Origin: Viola odorata
Taxonomy: Eukaryota; Streptophyta; Magnoliopsida; Malpighiales; Violaceae
NCBI GenBank assembly: GCA_963691705.1
Contig: OY829543.1
Location: 26,187,523-26,251,522, forward strand
Length of the DNA: 64,000 nt
Direction: 5' to 3'
Positions 56,801 through 64,000 of this stretch are shown one piece after another. Position numbers and translations under genes: made by a program. The notes below the pieces were generated by a model. That model did not search any database. It saw only the letters and a program-made list of their open reading frames with translations, and was not told the origin of the DNA. Within the stretch, counting starts at the first letter, position 1, and each line of letters starts with the position of its first letter.

Positions 56801-59800
56801 GTGAAGACCTCATTGATAGGCCGCGCAAGACATGAGGAATGTCGGGCCAAGTCCTCGCAAACCATGAAGACATGCGCGCACCTGGCGCAACCCTAGTATC
56901 CCATGAAGTCCCCGCGCCTAAGCCATCCGAGACCTTACGCTAGCTCTCCAAGCCAATCTCTTCAGGCCCACGGTCAAGGCCTTAAGTAAAGGGTAGTTTA
57001 GGGTTATTTCATGTAATAATTCCGAAGCCTACTCTTCGCCCATGGGAGAAAAATCTTTGTCTTTTGAAGTCTACAGACTTATTTTCACATCATCGCTTTA
57101 AATTACCTTTTAGTTATTTTCCAACCCTTTTCCATAGTGCTGATGCATATCTCTCCTATGTAGGTACTTTGTGTGACATTCGCAAAGGAATGGAGCCCGC
57201 AGGTTCGAGGACGAATCCATTTGAAGAGGGAGGAGATGATACGAACATGAGGGCTCTCACTCGTATCCACGTGAAGACCTCATGGATAGGCCGCGCAAGC
57301 CATGAGGAATGCCGCGCCAAGTCCTCGTAAACCATGAAGACATGCGTGCACCAGGCGCGCCAACCCTAGCATCCCATGAAGTCCCCACACCTAAGCCATC
57401 CGAGGCCTTGTGCTAGCTCTCCAAGCCAATCCCTTCAAGCCCGCGGTCAAAGCCTTAAGTGAAGGGTGGTTTAGGGTTATTTCATGTAATAATTCCCAAG
57501 CCTACTCTTCGCCCCTGGGAGAAAATTCCTTGTCTTTTGAAGTCTACAGACTTATTTTCACATCATCGCTTTGAGTTACCTTTTAGTTATTTTCCAACCC
57601 TTTTCCATAGTGCTGATGCATATCTCTCCTATGTAGGTACTTTGTGTGACATTCGCAAAGGAATGGAGCGCGCATATTCGAGGACAAATCCATTTGAAGA
57701 GGGAGGAGATGATACTAGCATGAGGGCTCTCACTCGTATCCACGTCAAGACCTCATGGATAGGCCGCGCAAGATATGAGGAATGTCGCGCCAAGTCCTCG
57801 CAAACCAAGAAGACACGCGCACAACAGGCGCGCTAACCCTAGCATCCCATGAAGTCCCCGCGCCTATGCCATCCGAGGCCTTGCGCTAGCTCTCCAAGCC
57901 AATCTCTTCAAGCCCGCGGTCAAGGCCTTATGTAAAGGGTTGTTTAGGGTTATTTCATGTAATAATTCCCAAGCCTACTCTTCGCCCATGGGAGAAAATT
58001 CCTTGTCTTTAGAAGTCTACAGACTTATTTTCACATCATCGCTTTGAGTTACCTTTGAGTTATTTTCCAACCCTTTTCCATAGTATTGATGCATATCTCT
58101 CCTATGTAGGTACTATGTGTGACATTCGCAAAGGAATGGAGCGCGCAGATTCGAGGACGAATCCATTTGAAGAGGGAGGAGATGATACTAGCATGAGGGC
58201 TGTCACTCGTATCCACGTCAAGACCTCATGGATAGGCCGCGCAAGACATGAGGAATGTCGCGCCAAGTCCTCGCAAACCATGAAGTCATGCGCGTACCAG
58301 GCGCGCCAACCCTAGCATCCCATGAAGTCCCCACGCCTAAGCCATCCGAGGCCTTGCGCTAGCTCTCCAAGCCAATCTCTTCAAGCCCGCGGTCAAAGCC
58401 TTAAGTGAAGGGTGGTTTAGGGTTATTTCATGTAATAATTCCCAAGCCTACTCTTCGCCCATGGGAGAAAATTCCTTGTCTTTTGAAGTCTACAGACTTA
58501 TTTTCACATCATCGCTTTGAGTTACCTTTCAGTTATTTTCCAACCCTTTTCCATAGTGCTGATGCATATCTCTTCTATGTAGGTACTTTGTGTGACATTA
58601 GCAAAGGAATGGAGCGCGCAGATTCGAGAACGAATCCATTTGAAGAGGGAGTAGATGATACGAGCATGAGGGCTCTCACTCGTATCCACGTGAAGACCTC
58701 AAGGATAGGCCGCGCAAGACATGAGGAATGTCGCGCCAAGTCCTCGCAAACCATGAAGTCATGCGCGCACCAGGCGCGCCAACCCTAGCATCCCATGAAG
58801 TCCCCACGCCTAAGCCATCCGAGGCCTTGCGCTAGCTCTCCAAGCCAATCTCTTCAAGCCCGCGGTCAAAGCCTTAAGTGAAGGGTGGTTTAGGGTTATT
58901 TCATGTAATAATTCCCAAGCCTACTCTTCGCCCATGGGAGAAAATTCCTTGTCTTTTGAAGTCTACAGACTTATTTTCACATCATCGCTTTGAGTTACCT
59001 TTTAGTTATTTTCCAACCCTTTTCCATAGTGCTGATTCATATCTCTCCTATGTAGGTACTTTGTGTGACATTCACAAAGGAATGGAGCGCGCATATTCGA
59101 GGACAAATCCATTTGAAGAGGGAGGAGACGATACTAGCATGAGGGCTGTCACTCGTATCCACGTCAAGACCTCATGGATAGGCCGCGCAAGACATGAGGA
59201 ATGTCGCGCCAAGTCCTCGCAAACCATGAAGTCATGCGCGCACCAGGCGCGCCAACCCTAGCATCCCATGAAGTCCCCACGCCTAAGCCATCCGAGGCCT
59301 TGCGCTAGCTCTCCAAGCCAATCTCTTCAAGCCCGCGGTCAAAGCCTTAAGTGAAGGGTGGTTTAGGGTTATTTCATGTAATAATTCCCAAGCCTACTCT
59401 TCGCCCATGGGAGAAAATTCCTTGTCTTTTGAAGTCTACAGACTTATTTTCACATCATCGCTTTGAGTTACCTTTCAGTTATTTTCCAACCCTTTTCCAT
59501 AGTACTGATGCATATCTCTCCTATATAGGTACTATGTGTGACATTCGCAAAGGAATGGAGCGCGCTGATTCGAGGACGAATCCATTTGTAGATGGAGGAG
59601 ATGATACGAGCATGAGGGCTCTCACTCGTATCCACGTGAAGACCTCATTGATAGGCCGCGCAAGACATGAGGAATGTCGGGCCAAGTCCTCGCAAACCAT
59701 GAAGACATGCGCGCACCTGGCGCAACCCTAGTATCCCATGAAGTCCCCGCGCCTAAGCCATCCGAGACCTTACGCTAGCTCTCCAAGCCAATCTCTTCAG

Positions 59801-62800
59801 GCCCACGGTCAAGGCCTTAAGTAAAGGGTAGTTTAGGGTTATTTCATGTAATAATTCCGAAGCCTACTCTTCGCCCATGGGAGAAAAATCTTTGTCTTTT
59901 GAAGTCTACAGACTTATTTTCACATCATCGCTTTAAATTACCTTTTAGTTATTTTCCAACCCTTTTCCATAGTGCTGATGCATATCTCTCCTATGTAGGT
60001 ACTTTGTGTGACATTCGCAAAGGAATGGAGCCCGCAGGTTCGAGGACGAATCCATTTGAAGAGGGAGGAGATGATACGAACATGAGGGCTCTCACTCGTA
60101 TCCACGTGAAGACCTCATGGATAGGCCGCGCAAGCCATGAGGAATGCCGCGCCAAGTCCTCGTAAACCATGAAGACATGCGTGCACCAGGCGCGCCAACC
60201 CTAGCATCCCATGAAGTCCCCACACCTAAGCCATCCGAGGCCTTGTGCTAGCTCTCCAAGCCAATCTCTTCAAGCCCGCGGTCAAAGCCTTAAGTGAAGG
60301 GTGGTTTAGGGTTATTTCATGTAATAATTCCCAAGCCTACTCTTCGCCCCTGGGAGAAAATTCCTTGTCTTTTGAAGTCTACAGACTTATTTTCACATCA
60401 TCGCTTTGAGTTACCTTTTAGTTATTTTCCAACCCTTTTCCATAGTGCTGATGCATATCTCTCCTATGTAGGTACTTTGTGTGACATTCGCAAAGGAATG
60501 GAGCGCGCATATTCGAGGACAAATCCATTTGAAGAGGGAGGAGATGATACTAGCATGAGGGCTCTCACTCGTATCCACGTCAAGACCTCATGGATAGGCC
60601 GCGCAAGATATGAGGAATGTCGCGCCAAGTCCTCGCAAACCAAGAAGACATGCGCACAACAGGCGCGCTAACCCTAGCATCCCATGAAGTCCCCGCGCCT
60701 ATGCCATCCGAGGCCTTGCGCTAGCTCTCCAAGCCAATCTCTTCAAGCCCGCGGTCAAGGCCTTATGTAAAGGGTTGTTTAGGGTTATTTCATGTAATAA
60801 TTCCCAAGCCTACTCTTCGCCCATGGGAGAAAATTCCTTGTCTTTAGAAGTCTACAGACTTATTTTCACATCATCGCTTTGAGTTACCTTTGAGTTATTT
60901 TCCAACCCTTTTCCATAGTATTGATGCATATCTCTCCTATGTAGGTACTATGTGTGACATTCGCAAAGGAATGGAGCGCGCAGATTCGAGGACGAATCCA
61001 TTTGAAGAGGGAGGAGATGATACTAGCATGAGGGCTGTCACTCGTATCCACGTCAAGACCTCATGGATAGGCCGCGCAAGACATGAGGAATGTCGCGCCA
61101 AGTCCTCGCAAACCATGAAGTCATGCGCGCACCAGGCGCGCCAACCCTAGCATCCCATGAAGTCCCCACGCCTAAGCCATCCGAGGCCTTGCGCTAGCTC
61201 TCCAAGCCAATCTCTTCAAGCCCGCGGTCAAAGCCTTAAGTGAAGGGTGGTTTAGGGTTATTTCATGTAATAATTCCCAAGCCTACTCTTCGCCCATGGG
61301 AGAAAATTCCTTGTCTTTTGAAGTCTACAGACTTATTTTCACATCATCGCTTTGAGTTACCTTTTAGTTATTTTCCAACCCTTTTCCATAGTGCTGATTC
61401 ATATCTCTCCTATGTAGGTACTTTGTGTGACATTCACAAAGGAATGGAGCGCGCATATTCGAGGACAAATCCATTTGAAGAGGGAGGAGACGATACTAGC
61501 ATGAGGGCTGTCACTCGTATCCACGTCAAGACCTCATGGATAGGCCGCGCAAGACATGAGGAATGTCGCGCCAAGTCCTCGCAAACCATGAAGTCATGCG
61601 CGCACCAGGCGCGCCAACCCTAGCATCCCATGAAGTCCCCACGCCTAAGCCATCCGAGGCCTTGCGCTAGCTCTCCAAGCCAATCTCTTCAAGCCCGCGG
61701 TCAAAGCCTTAAGTGAAGGGTGGTTTAGGGTTATTTCATGTAATAATTCCCAAGCCTACTCTTCGCCCATGGGAGAAAATTCCTTGTCTTTTGAAGTCTA
61801 CAGACTTATTTTCACATCATCGCTTTGAGTTACCTTTCAGTTATTTTCCAACCCTTTTCCATAGTACTGATGCATATCTCTCCTATATAGGTACTATGTG
61901 TGACATTCGCAAAGGAATGGAGCGCGCTGATTCGAGGACGAATCCATTTGTAGATGGAGGAGATGATACGAGCATGAGGGCTCTCACTCGTATCCACGTG
62001 AAGACCTCATTGATAGGCCGCGCAAGACATGAGGAATGTCGGGCCAAGTCCTCGCAAACCATGAAGACATGCGCGCACCTGGCGCAACCCTAGTATCCCA
62101 TGAAGTCCCCGCGCCTAAGCCATCCGAGACCTTACGCTAGCTCTCCAAGCCAATCTCTTCAGGCCCACGGTCAAGGCCTTAAGTAAAGGGTAGTTTAGGG
62201 TTATTTCATGTAATAATTCCCAAGCCTACTCTTCGCCCATGGGAGAAAAATCTTTGTCTTTTGAAGTCTACAGACTTATTTTCACATCATCGCTTTAAAT
62301 TACCTTTTAGTTATTTTCCAACCCTTTTCCATAGTGCTGATGCATATCTCTCCTATGTAGGTACTTTGTGTGACATTCGCAAAGGAATGGAGCCCGCAGG
62401 TTCGAGGACGAATCCATTTGAAGAGGGAGGAGATGATACGAACATGAGGGCTCTCACTCGTATCCACGTGAAGACCTCATGGATAGGCCGCGCAAGCCAT
62501 GAGGAATGTCGCGCCAAGTCCTCGTAAACCATGAAGACATGCGTGCACCAGGCGCGCCAACCCTAGCATCCCATGAAGTCCCCACACCTAAGCCATCCGA
62601 GGCCTTGTGCTAGCTCTCCAAGCCAATCTCTTCAAGCCCGCGGTCAAAGCCTTAAGTGAAGGGTGGTTTAGGGTTATTTCATGTAATAATTCCCAAGCCT
62701 ACTCTTCGCCCATGGGAGAAAATTCCTTGTCTTTTGAAGTCTACAGACTTATTTTCACATCATCGCTTTGAGTTACCTTTTAGTTATTTTCCAACCCTTT

Positions 62801-64000
62801 TCCATAGTGGTGATGCATATCTCTCCTATGTAGGTACTTTGTGTGACATTCGCAAAGGAATGGAGCGCGCATATTCGAGGACAAATCCATTTGAAGAGGG
62901 AGGAGATGATACTAGCATGAGGGCTCTCACTCGTATCCACGTCAAGACCTCATGGATAGGCCGCGCAAGATATGAGGAATGTCGCGCCAAGTCCTCGCAA
63001 ACCAAGAAGACATGCGCACAACAGGCGCGCTAACCCTAGCATCCCATGAAGTCCCCGCGCCTATGCCATCCGAGGCCTTGCGCTAGCTCTCCAAGCCAAT
63101 CTCTTCAAGCCCGCGATCAAGGCCTTATGTAAAGGGTTGTTTAGGGTTATTTCATGTAATAATTCCCAAGCCTACTCTTCGCCCATGGGAGAAAATTCCT
63201 TGTCTTTAGAAGTCTACAGACTTATTTTCACATCATCGCTTTGAGTTACCTTTGAGTTATTTTCCAACCCTTTTCCATAGTATTGATGCATATCTCTCCT
63301 ATGTAGGTACTATGTGTGACATTCGCAAAGGAATGGAGCGCGCAGATTCGAGGACGAATCCATTTGAAGAGGGAGGAGATGATACTAGCATGAGGGCTGT
63401 CACTCGTATCCACGTCAAGACCTCATGGATAGGCCGCGCAAGACATGAGGAATGTCTCGCCAAGTCCTCGCAAACCATGAAGTCATGCGTGCACCAGGCG
63501 CGCCAACCCTAGCATCCCATGAAGTCCCCACGCCTAAGCCATCCGAGGCCTTGCGCTAGCTCTCCAAGCCAATCTCTTCAAGCCCGCGGTCAAAGCCTTA
63601 AGTGAAGGGTGGTTTAGGGTTATTTCATGTAATAATTCCCAAGCCTACTCTTCGCCCATGGGAGAAAATTCCTTGTCTTTTGAAGTCTACAGACTTATTT
63701 TCACATCATCGCTTTGAGTTACCTTTCAGTTATTTTCCAACCCTTTTCCATAGTGCTGATGCATATCTCTTCTATGTAGGTACTTTGTGTGACATTAGCA
63801 AAGGAATGGAGCGCGCAGATTCGAGAACGAATCCATTTGAAGAGGGAGTAGATGATACGAGCATGAGGGCTCTCACTCGTATCCACGTGAAGACCTCACG
63901 GATATGCCGCGCCAGCCGTGAGGAATGCCGCGCCAAGTCCTCGTAAACCATGAAGTCATGCGCGCACCAGGCGCGCCAACCCTAGCATCCCATGAAGTCC
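50849..64000 (+). repeat. P-Q-R-S-T-U six-monomer higher-order repeat domain (2835 bp)
   Basis: Copies start (landmark phase) at 50849, 53681, 56516, 59351 and 61713, with spacings 2832, 2835, 2835 and 2362. The unit is P (470 bp, TTGTAGATGGAGG and CTCATTGATAGG), Q (GCAGGTTCGAGG, stop CTCGTAAACC), R (CCAAGAAGACA, CAGGCGCGCTAACC), S (GTCTTTAGAAGTC, CATAGTATTGATG), T (GACATTAGCAAAGG) and U (CTGATTCATATC). The first copy has a 470-bp T, giving 2832. The fourth lacks T entirely, giving 2362. The fifth is cut by the window end in T. Copies 2 and 3 are nearly identical. Confidence 0.87.

Larger units (their letters stand above)
43468..64000 (+). repeat. 473-bp satellite array, right segment (about 43 monomers)
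   Basis: Resumes the same monomer in phase: the landmark before the insertion at 37879 and the next at 43760 are 473 bp apart once the element and one target duplication are removed. Length variation is limited to eight 470-bp monomers (CACCTGGCGCAACCC tails, landmark starts 46125, 48014, 50849, 52738, 53681, 56516, 59351, 61713). Typical variants differ from the left array: AGGACAAATCC, GATACTAGCATG, GGCTGTCACTCG, CACGTCAAGACC. The array continues past the window end. No gene is present. Confidence 0.97.

Overview
The window is almost entirely one plant-type satellite DNA array, interrupted once by a young LTR retrotransposon. I see no cellular gene, rRNA, tRNA or CRISPR array. The organism is most likely a flowering plant. 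The insert is a plant-style Ty3/gypsy-like element with a PBS resembling the complement of initiator tRNA-Met and a 5-bp target duplication, and the tandem DNA contains the kind of retroelement 3' end found in plant gypsy elements. I cannot name a species or a chromosomal position.

Layout. Positions 1-38064 are about 80.5 head-to-tail copies of a 473-bp monomer. Positions 38065-43467 are a 5403-bp LTR retrotransposon on the minus strand, flanked by CTTTG duplications. Positions 43468-64000 resume the same monomer at the exact interrupted base and run about 43 more copies to the end. Phase is conserved throughout. From 1020 to 37879 there are 78 monomers, and the 35-bp shortfall from 78 x 473 is fully explained by fourteen 472-bp monomers, one 470-bp monomer, one 21-bp deletion, a 2-bp insertion and a 1-bp insertion. 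From 43760 to 63602 there are 42 periods, short by 24 bp, which is exactly eight 470-bp monomers. The array runs off both ends.

Higher-order structure. Monomers fall into subtypes that recur in order. The left side is built on a four-monomer unit A-B-C-D (1891 bp), with local 3-mer, 4-mer and 5-mer amplifications near the start. The right side is built on a different six-monomer unit P-Q-R-S-T-U (2835 bp). The switch between families begins around 33-37 kb, upstream of the retrotransposon.

Retrotransposon. It has two 713-bp LTRs differing at only three positions, perfect 10-bp terminal inverted repeats, a PBS, a PPT, a long repeat-filled leader and one 785-aa Gag-type ORF. It has no protease, reverse transcriptase, RNase H or integrase, so it is a non-autonomous gag-only element (TR-GAG-like). 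Its ORF reads through the PPT into the 3' LTR, and its 3' end is partly duplicated inside the element.

Main idea. Each satellite monomer contains a stretch matching the retroelement's 3' end: the tract encoding DSRTNPFE.x.GDDT, a short inverted repeat, a purine tract, then TGATACGA at the position of the LTR start. The satellite therefore probably arose by tandem amplification of the 3' end of a related Ty3/gypsy element. The resident element later inserted into its distant relative. The roughly 70-127-codon ORFs that recur in every monomer are best read as relics of this origin, not as genes.
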